From Alcanivorax sp. (GTDB lineage Bacteria; Pseudomonadota; Gammaproteobacteria; Pseudomonadales; Alcanivoracaceae), in the NCBI RefSeq assembly GCF_002726155.1, contig NZ_PBSH01000037.1:1-64000 (forward strand): a DNA stretch of 64,000 nucleotides. The letters run 5' to 3'. This document shows positions 44,093 through 53,269 of the stretch, piece after piece. The notes below the pieces were generated by a model, which was not told the origin of the DNA, ran no database searches, and saw only the letters and a program-made list of their open reading frames with translations. Both the position numbers and the translations under genes were made by a program. Within the stretch, counting starts at the first letter, position 1. Each line of letters begins with the position of its first letter.

Positions 44093-44712
44093 TTAAGCTC
44101 CGTATTCCGTCTTGCTTCGAGGGGCAGATTATCTGCCTTTCAGCCAGTCGGTTCGGACGATGTGAGGAAACCGGTTTGGCTTCCTCTGCAGCTTCCACAG
44201 CCAGACATCACCTGAACGCGAAGCGACCCTTCTGGTCGCCATCTTGGTCAGATCGTCAACAATACAAATGCGCTGCAATCCCCTGGACAAAGGAGCCATA
44301 CGGGGCCCCGGTAGCGTTTGGCGTCGCCAATAACGATGCTTTCATCAGTCTCTCCCTTCTTTGTCGTCTTTAAACAGACTAAATAGTGGTCGACCAATGT
44401 CAAATACCTCTCTGTGGCTATGCACCAGCACGCACAAAGTTCGGATCATCAGAGAGCAAGACATCAGTCAGAGATTGGCCGGGAAGAATCCAGCCAAGGC
44501 ATGGGCGCAGTTAGCCCAGAGAGGAGGTGTTACACGTAGGTGGTTTCAGTAATCTCGACACCGGGTCGTCGTTCCTTTCGCCACAAAAGAGCGCGCATGG
44601 TAGCACACTGCGAAAGAACCTGCTTTTACCACCCGTATCCGGCGACGCTGGCCGGGAGATAGCCATAAAAAAACGGAGCCAGTGGCTCCGTTTTTTATTA
44701 CGCCTGAAGCGA
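44093..44712. other. Long intergenic region upstream of the BCCT gene
   Basis: 620 bases without a credible gene; short open frames on both strands have no family-like sequence. It contains the ten-base palindrome TGGTCGACCA (44387-44396), which could be an operator for the transporter, and the threonine-synthase terminator at 44667-44696. Nothing else recognised. Confidence 0.5.
44667..44696 (-). terminator. Terminator of thrC
   Basis: On the minus strand AAAACGGAGCCA ct TGGCTCCGTTTTTTT-like stem (ACGGAGCC / GGCTCCGT) with a T tract, 17 bases past the thrC stop. Confidence 0.9.
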
Positions 44713-45795
44713 TCAGGACATGTTGGACAGGATTGCGCCTTTTACCGCATCCAGATCCGCATCGATGGTGACCATGCGGCTGTCTTGGCACTGGGCAATA
44801 GCGGTATCCGGGTCTTTCAGGCCGTTACCCGTCAAAGTGCAGACGATGGTAGAGCCTTCCGGAATCTTGCCGGCCTTGATGTCGCGCATGGCGCCACCAA
44901 TAGAGGCCGCAGAGGCGGGCTCACAGAAAATCCCTTCTTTCTCTGCCAGCAACTTCTGTGCAGTCAGGATTTCGTGATCGCTAAGCTCATCGAACCAGCC
45001 TTTGGATTCTTCCTGCAGTTGCCACGCCTTGTCCCAGGATTGCGGATTACCAATACGGATGGCCGTTGCCACGGTTTCCGGATCAGTTACTCGCTCGCCA
45101 CGCATGAAGGGCGCGGAGCCTTCAGCCTGATAACCGACCATCTTCGGAGCGGCATTAACGATGCCTGACTTGTGGTATTCGCTGTAGCCCATCCAGTGCG
45201 CAGAAATATTACCAGCATTACCCACGGGCAAGCAGTGATAGTCCGGGGCACGCCCCAGCTCTTCGACGATTTCGAAGGCGGCGGTTTTTTGCCCCTGCAG
45301 ACGATACGGGTTTACCGAGTTCACGATAGTCACCGGCGCCTTCTCGGCCACCTGTTTCACCAGTTCCATGCCTTGGTCGAAATTGCCACGGATTTGCATG
45401 ATCACGGCACCGTACATCATTGCCTGGGCCAGCTTGCCCATGGCAATTTTGCCTTCCGGAATCAGTACAAATGCGGTGATGCCAGCACGGGCGGCGTAGG
45501 CCGCGGCAGCGGCGGACGTGTTGCCGGTGGAGGCACAGATGATGGCATTACTGCCCTCTTCCACGGCCTTGGTGACCGCCATGGTCATGCCCCGGTCCTT
45601 GAAAGAGCCGGTGGGGTTTAGGCCTTCGTATTTGACGTAGATATCCACGTCCTTGCCCAACAGCTTGGGAATATTCTTCAGGCGAATCAGCGGGGTGTTC
45701 CCCTCGCCCAGGCTGATGATCGGCGTGTCATCATTCACCGGCAGGTGGTCACGGTAACGGTTGATCAGGCCGGTGTAACGGTCACGAAAAGGCAT
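44713..45795 (-). CDS. thrC: Threonine synthase
   Basis: PLP enzyme that turns O-phosphohomoserine into threonine. 360 aa, the short thrC form, with PLP lysine K66 in PTGSFKDRGMTMAVTKA, ICASTGNTSAAAAAYAARAG (phosphate-binding region) and a C-terminal STIVCTLTGNGLKDPDTA. It follows hom in the leftward operon alaC-hom-thrC, with a 100-base gap that holds heptamer repeats at 45821-45871. Regulation by the hom promoter is likely; no leader peptide is seen. Confidence 0.96.
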   Translation of the reverse strand: MPFRDRYTGLINRYRDHLPVNDDTPIISLGEGNTPLIRLKNIPKLLGKDVDIYVKYEGLNPTGSFKDRGMTMAVTKAVEEGSNAIICASTGNTSAAAAAYAARAGITAFVLIPEGKIAMGKLAQAMMYGAVIMQIRGNFDQGMELVKQVAEKAPVTIVNSVNPYRLQGQKTAAFEIVEELGRAPDYHCLPVGNAGNISAHWMGYSEYHKSGIVNAAPKMVGYQAEGSAPFMRGERVTDPETVATAIRIGNPQSWDKAWQLQEESKGWFDELSDHEILTAQKLLAEKEGIFCEPASAASIGGAMRDIKAGKIPEGSTIVCTLTGNGLKDPDTAIAQCQDSRMVTIDADLDAVKGAILSNMS

Positions 45796-45820
45796 GGTTT
45801 TGGTCTCTCTTCATTAGCTT

Positions 45821-45871
45821 ACACGCAACACGCTAACACGCATCACGGTTTTGGCGTGCAGGCGTGCTGCG
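45821..45871. repeat. Heptamer-repeat copy c, inverted pair (GCGTGNN family)
   Basis: Left half: ACACGCA ACACGCT AACACGC ATCACGG (45821-45848). Right half: GGCGTGC AGGCGTG CTGCGTG, the opposite orientation. Together they can fold into a hairpin inside the hom-thrC spacer. Confidence 0.65.
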
Positions 45872-45895
45872 TGCAGCCCTGCAAGCATTATTTAT

Positions 45896-47197
45896 TCAGG
45901 CATCGAGCGTTTCCACTCTGATACGCATTATATCGCTATCTACGGCCTCAAGGGCACCGATCTTGGCCAGGGCGGCGCTCATGTCACCTTCGCGCACCAC
46001 GTGGGTCATCATCACGATGGGCACCAGGCCCTGGTCCACTTCACGCTGCACCAGGGCATCAATGCTGACATTATTATCACTGAGAATCCGTGTCACATCG
46101 GCCAGCACACCGGTCTTGTCTTGCACGTGCAAGCGCAGGTAGAAGCTGCAGGACACGTCATCGATGGTCAGAATCGGCTCATCGGACATCTGGTCGGTGT
46201 GGAAGCCCAGATACGGCACTCGCTCGTCGTGGTCCACGGTCAGTGCGCGGCCCAGTTCAATGATGTCAGCCACGACAGCAGAAGCGGTGGGCTCGGCGCC
46301 GGCGCCGGCGCCGTAAAAGAGCGTCGGACCGACCGCATCGCCATCAATCATGATGGCGTTCATCACACCATTCACCGCAGACAGCATGGTTTCCTTGGGA
46401 ATCAGGGTCGGGTGCACACGCAGTTCGATACCGTTGCCGGTGTCCTTGGCGATCCCCAGATGCTTGATGCGATAGCCGAAGTGCGCAGCGCTGGCCACAT
46501 CTTCCGTGGTAATCCGGCTGATCCCTTCGGTGTAAACCTTGGAAAACTGCAGCGGGATACCGAACGCAATGGAGGCCAGAATGGTCAGTTTGTGAGCCGC
46601 ATCAATGCCTTCCACATCGAAGGTGGGGTCTGCTTCCGCGTAACCCAGAGCCTGCGCTTCCGCCAGTACATCATCAAACGCCCGGCCGCCCTCTTCCATT
46701 TCGGTGAGGATAAAGTTGCCGGTGCCATTGATAATGCCTGCCAGCCAGTTCACGTGGTTCGCCGCCAGACCTTCACCCAGCGACTTGAGGATGGGAATCC
46801 CGCCCGCCACGGACGCTTCAAACGCCACATCCACGCCGTTATCCTGGGCGGCCTGGAAAATTTCATTACCGTGCTCGGCAATCAACGCCTTGTTGGCGGT
46901 GACCACGTGCTTGCCGTTCTTGATAGCGGTAAGTACCAACTCACGGGCAGTATCAATGCCGCCAATCAGCTCCACCAGAATGTCGATATCCGGGTCTGTC
47001 GCCACCGCAAAAATATCGCGGGAAAGACGAATATCACTGGTATCACAGGCCGCATTGTCGCGGCGGGCACCGATATGGGTAATTTCAATCGGACAGCCCA
47101 CGCGGCGGGCAATATCCCGCGCGTTACGCTTCAGTACATTCACGGTGCCAGAACCCACCGTGCCCAGACCAGCAATACCCACCTTCACCGACTTCAC
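45896..47197 (-). CDS. hom: Homoserine dehydrogenase
   Basis: Reduces aspartate semialdehyde to homoserine. 433 aa with the NAD(P) Rossmann start VKVGIAGLGTVGSGTVNVL, the catalytic region GIINGTGNFILTEMEEGGRAFDDVLAEAQALGYAEADPTFDVEGIDAAHK, and an ACT regulatory domain (about 355-430: FYLRLHVQDKTGVLADVTRILSDNNVSIDALVQRE), the usual site of threonine feedback. Monofunctional, without aspartokinase. First step of the threonine branch for the thrC downstream. Confidence 0.96.
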   Translation of the reverse strand: MKSVKVGIAGLGTVGSGTVNVLKRNARDIARRVGCPIEITHIGARRDNAACDTSDIRLSRDIFAVATDPDIDILVELIGGIDTARELVLTAIKNGKHVVTANKALIAEHGNEIFQAAQDNGVDVAFEASVAGGIPILKSLGEGLAANHVNWLAGIINGTGNFILTEMEEGGRAFDDVLAEAQALGYAEADPTFDVEGIDAAHKLTILASIAFGIPLQFSKVYTEGISRITTEDVASAAHFGYRIKHLGIAKDTGNGIELRVHPTLIPKETMLSAVNGVMNAIMIDGDAVGPTLFYGAGAGAEPTASAVVADIIELGRALTVDHDERVPYLGFHTDQMSDEPILTIDDVSCSFYLRLHVQDKTGVLADVTRILSDNNVSIDALVQREVDQGLVPIVMMTHVVREGDMSAALAKIGALEAVDSDIMRIRVETLDA

Positions 47198-47239
47198 GTG
47201 ATTTCCTCTCTTTATTCAGGGCGCACAAGATGCAGCCTG

Positions 47240-48430
47240 TTAGCCCAGCAGCCCATCCTGACGGAACATCTTCTTGATGCCGCGCATGGCCTGCCGGGTG
47301 CGTTGTTCATTCTCAATCAGTGCAAACCGCACATGATCGTCACCATAGTCGCCAAAACCGATGCCCGGCGACACTGCTACACCGGCTTCGGTGAGCAGCT
47401 TTTTGGAAAACTCCAGCGAGCCCATGGCCTTGTAGGGTTCGGGGATTTCCGCCCAGACAAACATGGTGGCACGGGGCTTTTCCACCGACCAGCCAATGTC
47501 ACACAACCCGTCCACCAGCACATCACGGCGCTCGCGATACATCTCGCAGATTTCAGCTACACAACTCTGATCCCCTTCCAGGGCGGCTATCGCCGCCACC
47601 TGAATCGGAGTAAAGGTGCCGTAATCCATGTATGACTTGATACGTGCCAAGGCGTGGATCAGCTCTTTATTGCCGCAACAGAACCCCACCCGCCAACCGG
47701 GCATGTTGTAGCTCTTGGACAAAGAGAAGAACTCCACGGCCACATCTTTAGCGCCTTCCACCTGCAGAATGGAGGGGGCCTTGTAGCCATCGAACACGAT
47801 ATCCGCATAGGCGATATCGTGCACCACCCAGATCTGGTGCTCCCTGGCGATGGCGACTACCTTCTCAAAGAAGTCCAGCTCCACACACTGAGCCGTCGGG
47901 TTGCCAGGAAAATTCAGCACCAGCATTTTCGGCTTGGGCCAGGATTCCTTGATCGCCCGCTCCAGCTCCACAAAAAAATCCACCCCTTTCACCATAGGCA
48001 CATGGCGGATATCCGCGTTGGAAATCACAAACCCATAGGGATGAATCGGGTAACTGGGGTTGGGCACCAGCACGGTATCTCCCGGTCCCATGGTGGCCAG
48101 CGCCAGATGTGCCAGGCCTTCTTTGGAACCGATAGTGACAATGGCCTCTGACGCCGGGTCCAGCTCCACGTCATAACGGCGCTGATACCAGTCCGTCATG
48201 GCCTTGCGCAAGCGAGGGATCCCCCTCGACTGCGAATAACGGTGGGTATCGCCCCGCTGGGCGGTTTCTGTCAGCTTATCGACAATATGTTTTGGCGTGG
48301 GCTGATCCGGATTGCCCATGCTGAAATCGATAATATCCTCACCCCGCGCTCGCGCTGCGGCCTTCATCTCTCCAACAATATTGAAGACATAGGGCGGCAA
48401 ACGACGGATTCGCTGGAAATCGGTTTCCAC
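47240..48430 (-). CDS. Alanine-type PLP aminotransferase (AlaC-like)
   Basis: A 396-aa class I aminotransferase, close in pattern to glutamate-pyruvate transaminase Ala[15 protein letters not shown] and [22 protein letters not shown] in the N half, [10 protein letters not shown] and [19 protein letters not shown] in the middle, and the PLP Lys in [17 protein letters not shown]. It stands before hom, so it may feed or drain the pool of related amino acids. Start chosen as GTG 48430 with AAGGTGCT ahead; the frame extends 13 codons further without a good site. Confidence 0.88.
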   Translation of the reverse strand: METDFQRIRRLPPYVFNIVGEMKAAARARGEDIIDFSMGNPDQPTPKHIVDKLTETAQRGDTHRYSQSRGIPRLRKAMTDWYQRRYDVELDPASEAIVTIGSKEGLAHLALATMGPGDTVLVPNPSYPIHPYGFVISNADIRHVPMVKGVDFFVELERAIKESWPKPKMLVLNFPGNPTAQCVELDFFEKVVAIAREHQIWVVHDIAYADIVFDGYKAPSILQVEGAKDVAVEFFSLSKSYNMPGWRVGFCCGNKELIHALARIKSYMDYGTFTPIQVAAIAALEGDQSCVAEICEMYRERRDVLVDGLCDIGWSVEKPRATMFVWAEIPEPYKAMGSLEFSKKLLTEAGVAVSPGIGFGDYGDDHVRFALIENEQRTRQAMRGIKKMFRQDGLLG

Positions 48431-48551
48431 GACAGCACCTTGGGTGGGAGTAAAAGAAGGCCGACACATTAACGGCGCAACCCCGCGTCGTCAATGTGCC
48501 GGCACCGTGTTTACGGCAGCAAAGCACCGTAATACGGGGGATACAGGCGAA

Positions 48552-49295
48552 TCAGTTCAGCCGCTTGAGCATATCTTCGGGGGTCAGATAGCCACCCAGC
48601 TGCTTGCCTTCGGTGGTGTAAATCGCCGGTGTACCGCGTACCCCGAATTTCAGGCCCAGCTCATATTGCTCATCAACCGGCTTGGCGCACTCGCCCAGCT
48701 CTGCATTGTTGATCTTGTCATTGAGTTTGGCATCCGACAGCGCCTGCTGGCGGTCTTGCGCACACCAGATATGACGCATTGAAGCCGCCGCCTGGGTGGT
48801 CGGGCCACCGCGGGGGAAGGCCAGGTAGTGGACCGTCACGCCGGACGCCATATATTCATCAATATGGCGGTGCAGCTTACGGCAGTAGCCACAAGAAATA
48901 TCGGTGAACACGTACACTTCCACTTTCTCGTCTTCAGCGGCGTAAGTGATCATGTCGTCCTTGTTCAGCGTCTTGATGCCCTCAGCGCGCACCTTTTCCA
49001 GGCGCTGCTCCGCCGGATTGACCACCTCGCCGTCTTTCAGCTCAAGCAGCTTGCCGATCATGATAAAACGGCCGTCTTCGCTCATGTAAACGGTTTCACT
49101 CCCGTTTACTTCCAGCGCCAGCATGCCCGCCATGGGGGCAGCACGCACATCACTGACTTCAACAGCAGGAAAAGCTTTCTCGAAAGCCGCTTTCGCCTGT
49201 TCACCATCGATCTCGGCGTTACCCTTGGCGGTTTCAGAACTGGCGCCACATGCGGTCATCAGCCCCAACAAAACAAACAGCAAAACCTTTTTCAT
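48552..49295 (-). CDS. dsbC: Disulfide isomerase DsbC, predicted lipoprotein form
   Basis: A 247-aa protein with an N-terminal dimerisation region and a thioredoxin-like domain containing C135-G-Y-C138 (YVFTDISCGYCRKLHRHIDEY) and the cis-Pro loop FGVRGTPAIYTTEGK. DsbC rearranges wrong disulfides in the periplasm. The signal sequence MKKVLLFVLLGLMTAC reads as a lipobox around Cys16 (LMTAC), so this copy may be membrane-anchored rather than soluble as in E. coli. It lies between xerD and alaC, in the conserved xerD-dsbC-hom-thrC order. Confidence 0.9.
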   Translation of the reverse strand: MKKVLLFVLLGLMTACGASSETAKGNAEIDGEQAKAAFEKAFPAVEVSDVRAAPMAGMLALEVNGSETVYMSEDGRFIMIGKLLELKDGEVVNPAEQRLEKVRAEGIKTLNKDDMITYAAEDEKVEVYVFTDISCGYCRKLHRHIDEYMASGVTVHYLAFPRGGPTTQAAASMRHIWCAQDRQQALSDAKLNDKINNAELGECAKPVDEQYELGLKFGVRGTPAIYTTEGKQLGGYLTPEDMLKRLN

Positions 49296-49340
49296 TGTGT
49301 CGTTACTCCTTCTCTTACCTGTGAGAACCCGCCACCAGGC

Positions 49341-50279
49341 TCAGGTTCCCGATCGGGGGTGATGTTTCTGGTAGACGTCTTGTAACCGCTGTTGCGCTAC
49401 ATGGGTGTAAATCTGGGTGGTCGACAGATCCGAGTGCCCCAAAAGCAGCTGTACCACCCGCAAATCTGCGCCGTGATTCAACAGGTGCGTGGCAAATGCA
49501 TGCCGCAGTGTATGGGGAGAGAGCTTTTTTTGCACCCCCGCAACAATCGCCAACTGCTTGATTCGATGCCAGAATGTTTGTCGCGTCATACAGGTGCCAC
49601 GGCGGCTGGGGAAAAGCAGCTCCTGGTTGCCCCCCTGCTGATCCGCTGCCAGCAACTGTGGGCGCCCTTCCCGAGCATAACGGCTCAGCCAGTGCAGCGC
49701 TTCTTCTCCCAGCGGCACCAACCGTTCCTTGTCGCCCTTACCAATCACCCGAATCAGGCCCTGGCGCGGATTGATCTGGCTTTGGGTCAAGGTCACCAGC
49801 TCCGTGACCCGCAGGCCTGTAGCATAAAGCACCTCCAGCATGGCCCGGTCCCGCAGCCCTAACGGCGTAGAAAGATCCGGCGCCGCCAGCAACGCCTCCA
49901 CATCCGCTTCACTCAGGGTCTTTGGCAACGGCCTGCCCAGTTTCGGCCGTTCAATCAGCAATGCCGGATCTTCGGCAATGCGTCCTTCCCGCTTAAGCCA
50001 GCGGTAGAAGCTTTTCACCGCTGATAACTGCCGGGCCACAGAGCGCGCGCTGAGGCCCTGCTGATGCCGGGCGGCCAGAAATTCCAGCAGCTGATAGCGC
50101 TCGCACGCCAACAAACCCGCTCGTTCATGCTGTAACCAGGTAGCCAGCTGGCTCAGGTCACGGCGGTAATTGGACAGGCTGTGCTCGCTAAGGCCCTTTT
50201 CCAGCCACTGCTGATCCAGCCAGCTATCAATCAGCCGACCATGTTCATCCGTTAATTGCCCGTCTGTCACCGTTCCCAT
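49341..50279 (-). CDS. xerD: Tyrosine recombinase XerD
   Basis: 312-aa site-specific recombinase that, with XerC, resolves chromosome dimers at dif. The catalytic residues R157 (YATGLRVTELVTL), H-x-x-R in SPHTLRHAFATHLLNHGADLRVVQLLLGH and the nucleophile Tyr in DLSTTQIYTHVAQQRLQDVYQKHHP are all present. Gene order with dsbC supports xerD over an integrase. No attachment site or mobile genes are next to it, so it is a housekeeping recombinase. Confidence 0.94.
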   Translation of the reverse strand: MGTVTDGQLTDEHGRLIDSWLDQQWLEKGLSEHSLSNYRRDLSQLATWLQHERAGLLACERYQLLEFLAARHQQGLSARSVARQLSAVKSFYRWLKREGRIAEDPALLIERPKLGRPLPKTLSEADVEALLAAPDLSTPLGLRDRAMLEVLYATGLRVTELVTLTQSQINPRQGLIRVIGKGDKERLVPLGEEALHWLSRYAREGRPQLLAADQQGGNQELLFPSRRGTCMTRQTFWHRIKQLAIVAGVQKKLSPHTLRHAFATHLLNHGADLRVVQLLLGHSDLSTTQIYTHVAQQRLQDVYQKHHPRSGT

Positions 50280-50465
50280 TACGCTATGAAGCCTTAATCA
50301 AGTTGAAAAAACAATAAGTTACCCAGCGTTACCGGTTTTCTGTACCGGCGTCTCTTTTACCAAATATTACGCATAAGACCGGCGCCATTAACGACAAACA
50401 ACGCGATTTAGGGCAACAATGGAGGTCAGCAAAATTTCAAGACATCGTCACCAAGGAGAGGAATC

Positions 50466-50720
50466 GTGGGAATTTTATCCTGGATTGTATTCGGCTTGAT
50501 TGCCGGCATCATCGCCAAATGGATTATGCCAGGGAAGGACCCGGGCGGCTTTATTGTCACCACCTTGATCGGTATTGCTGGCGCCGTAGTCGGCGGCTGG
50601 CTGGGCTCCATTACCGGGCTGGGTGGTTCGGTCAGCGGATTCAGCCTGGGCAGTTTTGTCACCGCCATCGTCGGCGCGCTGGTACTTCTGGCCCTGTACC
50701 GGATGATCAAGAAAAACTAG
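50466..50720 (+). CDS. GlsB/YeaQ/YmgE-family stress-response membrane protein
   Basis: An 84-aa three-helix membrane protein (ILSWIVFGLIAGIIAKWIMPG, GGFIVTTLIGIAGAVVGGWLGSITG, SFVTAIVGALVLLALYRMIKK). Starts with GTG at 50466, AAGGAG just upstream. Transglycosylase-associated family, often induced by acid or envelope stress; exact role unknown. Confidence 0.88.
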   Translation: MGILSWIVFGLIAGIIAKWIMPGKDPGGFIVTTLIGIAGAVVGGWLGSITGLGGSVSGFSLGSFVTAIVGALVLLALYRMIKKN

Positions 50721-50773
50721 GACGCCTGGCGTCCTGAGCACCATGCCGAGAGCATTTGGCGCTCAGTGTTCTA

Positions 50774-50818
50774 CCAACAAAAAAGCCGCTTCCCAGAAGG
50801 AAGCGGCTTTTTTGTTGG
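50774..50818. terminator. Bidirectional terminator between glsB-like gene and rplS
   Basis: Perfect 20-base arms CCAACAAAAAAGCCGCTTCC / GGAAGCGGCTTTTTTGTTGG around a five-base loop. Serves the rightward glsB-like gene and the leftward ribosomal operon. Confidence 0.92.
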
Positions 50819-50905
50819 AGCAATCTACCGGGCCAGAGGTTGATTTCGCATGCCCTACAGCAAAGGCTAAACCAACATTCGCTCGCGATAGAGGAAATCC
50901 GCAAT

Positions 50906-51262
50906 CTACCGGATTTTTTCTTTGATCCGTGCGGACTTACCAGAGCGATCACGCAGATAGTAGAGCTTGGCGCGGCTCACATCACCACGACGATTCACCT
51001 GGATGGAATCGATCAGCGGGCTATGCAGCTGGAATACACGCTCAACACCCACACCGTGGGAGATCTTACGTACGGTGAACGCAGAGTTCAGGCCACGGTT
51101 ACGACGAGCGATAACCACACCCTGGAACGCCTGCAGACGCTCACGGGTACCTTCCTTTACTTTCACTTGCACGGTGACGGTGTCACCAGCGCCGAATTCC
51201 GGTATTTCGGTTTTCAGCTGGGCGTTTTCGATGCCCTGGATAATAAGGTTCTTGCCACTCAT
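50906..51262 (-). CDS. rplS: 50S ribosomal protein L19
   Basis: 118-aa L19, last gene of the rpsP-rimM-trmD-rplS operon. [75 protein letters not shown] is diagnostic. The gene ends with a basic tail and is followed by the terminator at 50774-50818. Confidence 0.98.
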   Translation of the reverse strand: MSGKNLIIQGIENAQLKTEIPEFGAGDTVTVQVKVKEGTRERLQAFQGVVIARRNRGLNSAFTVRKISHGVGVERVFQLHSPLIDSIQVNRRGDVSRAKLYYLRDRSGKSARIKEKIR

Positions 51263-51272
51263 GGCAGTGCTC

Positions 51273-52070
51273 CTAATCAGAGGTTTTTGCTGTATGCGAC
51301 GACTGCTCGGCGATGTATTCGTCCAGCAGCTGTTGCTCTTCTTTGCTTAAGCCCCGCGCCCGGCGGGCCTCCAGCAGGTCAGGACGCTGTTGCCAGGTCC
51401 GTCCCAGCGCCTGTTTAAGGCGCCAGCGGCGAATCAGCTCATGATTGCCACTGAGCAGTACCGGTGGCACTGCCTGCTCGCCATACACCTCCGGGCGGGT
51501 GTAATGCGGGCAATCGAGCAGGTTTTCGAATTCACCCGAAAAAGAGTCCTGCTCGGCGGAATCCTGGTGACCCAGCACTCCGGGAATCAATCGGCTGACC
51601 GCATCGATCAGCACCAACGCCGGCAGTTCGCCGCCGCTGAGCACGTAGTCGCCGATGGAGATCTGCTCATCCACCTCTGCGTCGAGCAATCGCTCGTCTA
51701 CGCCCTCATAACGCCCAGCCAACAAGATCAGGCCGGGCTGCTCCGCCAACGCCGCGGCCTTGGCCTGGGTCAGCGGCTGTCCTTGCGGGGACAGATAAAC
51801 CACTTTCGCTGCCGGGTTGGCAGTGCGTGCAGCCTGCAGGGCTTTCGCCAAGGGCTCCACTTTCATCACCATGCCGGGGCCGCCACCAAAAGGGCGATCG
51901 TCCACGGTGCGGTGGCGATCTTCAGTGAAATCCCGAGGATTCACCGTATCCACCTGCAGCTGGCCGTTTTCCACGGCCCGCCGGGTAACGCCGAAGTCGG
52001 TAACCGCTTGCGCCATCTCCGGAAACAAGGTGACCAGAGTGACTGCAAACGCAGGCTTCGCCGCCATCAT
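51273..52070 (-). CDS. trmD: tRNA (guanine37-N1)-methyltransferase TrmD
   Basis: 265-aa SPOUT enzyme that makes m1G37 and prevents frameshifting. Knot sequence [17 protein letters not shown] and [30 protein letters not shown] are complete, with [44 protein letters not shown] at the C end. Ten bases separate it from rplS; rimM ends one base before its start. Confidence 0.98.
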   Translation of the reverse strand: MMAAKPAFAVTLVTLFPEMAQAVTDFGVTRRAVENGQLQVDTVNPRDFTEDRHRTVDDRPFGGGPGMVMKVEPLAKALQAARTANPAAKVVYLSPQGQPLTQAKAAALAEQPGLILLAGRYEGVDERLLDAEVDEQISIGDYVLSGGELPALVLIDAVSRLIPGVLGHQDSAEQDSFSGEFENLLDCPHYTRPEVYGEQAVPPVLLSGNHELIRRWRLKQALGRTWQQRPDLLEARRARGLSKEEQQLLDEYIAEQSSHTAKTSD

Positions 52071-52646
52071 TTAAAAGTCCGGGTCCCAATCCACTGTCAT
52101 CTGGCCTTCTGCAAGGCTGATGGCAGTAATCACATCGTCCGGAAGCCAGGGAATCAGGCGTTCACGCCGATCCAGGCTATTGCTGTCACCGCGAACCACA
52201 ACCACGTCGTTGGCACCGGTTTCCAGCATTCGCGTCACCTTGCCCAGGTCCATGCCATTCACATGCTTTACCCGCAGGCCAATCAGGTCACGCCAGTAGT
52301 ACTCACCTTGGCCGGACTGTGGCAGCAAATCAGCGGGTACGCCGATCTCCTGCCCCACCAGGGCCGCTGCCGCGTCCCGGTCGGCAATGCCTTCCAGTTG
52401 CGCAATCAGGCCTTTGCCCTGGGGGCGAAAACCGGTCACTTTCACCGGTTTCCACTCACTTCCTGAACCAGGGCCACCCTGCTTCAGATGCCAAGGCTGG
52501 TACTGCTGGAGGTTGTCCATAGGATCAGTATTGGAGTAAACCTTCACCCATCCTTTGACGCCATGCACCCCAAGGATGCGGCCAACGACCTCCAGCCGAG
52601 AGGACGTGCCCCCTTCAAGCGAAGAGGATTGTCCTCGCTCTGCCAT
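52071..52646 (-). CDS. rimM: 16S rRNA processing protein RimM
   Basis: 191-aa ribosome maturation factor for the 30S head, with an N-terminal beta-barrel (VGRILGVHGVKGWVKVYSNTDPMDN) and a PRC-barrel domain (GEYYWRDLIGLRVKHVNGMDLGKVTRMLETGANDVVVVRG). A 17-residue Ser-rich N-terminal extension (AERGQSSSLEGGTSSRL) precedes the domain. The start codon overlaps the rpsP stop. Confidence 0.96.
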   Translation of the reverse strand: MAERGQSSSLEGGTSSRLEVVGRILGVHGVKGWVKVYSNTDPMDNLQQYQPWHLKQGGPGSGSEWKPVKVTGFRPQGKGLIAQLEGIADRDAAAALVGQEIGVPADLLPQSGQGEYYWRDLIGLRVKHVNGMDLGKVTRMLETGANDVVVVRGDSNSLDRRERLIPWLPDDVITAISLAEGQMTVDWDPDF

Positions 52647-52894
52647 CAGGCTGCCTTACGGGCCTGCTTGGCGAGGGACTTAACACGGTCAGACAGCTGT
52701 GCACCCTTGGCAACCCAGGCGTCCAGGCTTTCCAGGTTCAGCTTCAGAGGGATTTCACCGCCACGGGCGATGGGGTTGTAGAAACCCAGCTGCTCGATGA
52801 AACGGCCATCACGGGCGTTACGGCTATCGGCAACAACAATGCTGTAGAACGGACGCTTCTTGGAACCGCCACGAGCGAGACGAATAATTACCAT
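52646..52894 (-). CDS. rpsP: 30S ribosomal protein S16
   Basis: 82-aa S16, first gene of the operon: [41 protein letters not shown] is unmistakable. Upstream are the operon promoter region and the REP element at 53078-53177. Confidence 0.98.
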   Translation of the reverse strand: MVIIRLARGGSKKRPFYSIVVADSRNARDGRFIEQLGFYNPIARGGEIPLKLNLESLDAWVAKGAQLSDRVKSLAKQARKAA

Positions 52895-53077
52895 GGTTTA
52901 TCTACCTGTTTATCAATCCGGTTTCCCGGCCCAACCGCCCAGAAAGACAGCCTGACCATCGTATCCGCTTGAAAGCCACCCGTGAAAAAGCACGGAGAGG
53001 CCGCGAAGGGCGCGAATTATACAGGGAGATGCACCACGCAACAAGCACTTCGCAAATGCCAAACGCTCCGGAGCACC

Positions 53078-53177
53078 TGTAGGAGCGGCGCTTGAGCCGC
53101 GAACCGTGCGATAGCACGACAAAGCCCACCAATTACCTCGCTGAGGCTCGGATTCGCGGCTCAAGCGCCGCTCCCAC
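53078..53177. repeat. REP-like inverted repeat
   Basis: TGTAGGAGCGGCGCTTGAGCCGCGAA (left arm) is matched by TTCGCGGCTCAAGCGCCGCTCCCAC (right arm), with an inner CGTGCGATAGCACG hairpin. A long palindromic extragenic element, likely REP type. Confidence 0.75.
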
Positions 53178-53233
53178 AAAACCCCTTACCCCCAAACGCA
53201 GCGCGGGCAGGGAGGTGAAGACCTGCCCTGCCC

Positions 53234-53268
53234 GCGTGTTGCATGATGCGTGGCGCGTGAAGCGTCAA
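53234..53268 (+). repeat. Heptamer-repeat copy d (GCGTGNN family)
   Basis: GCGTGTT GCATGAT GCGTGGC GCGTGAA GCGTCAA: five clean seven-base units directly downstream of the ffh stop. Its first twelve bases are the 12-mer shared with copies b and e. Confidence 0.75.
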
Positions 53269-53269
53269 A

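Larger units (their letters stand above)
52895..53269. other. Spacer between rpsP and ffh
   Basis: 375 bases with no gene. It holds the rpsP promoter, a large REP-like inverted repeat (53078-53177) and a five-unit heptamer array (53234-53268) abutting the ffh stop. Confidence 0.6.

Noticed and set aside
44176..44552. Small open frames in the spacer upstream of the BCCT gene
   Set aside because: No ribosome site, no hydrophobic or domain pattern, and not continued in any frame; treated as non-coding.
45851..47635. 594-codon open frame opposite hom and part of the aminotransferase gene
   Set aside because: Spans two real genes antisense; His/Gly-rich shadow sequence.
49341..50279. XerD considered as a phage or island integrase
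   Set aside because: It sits in the conserved xerD-dsbC-hom-thrC order, with no tRNA, attachment repeats or mobile genes nearby.
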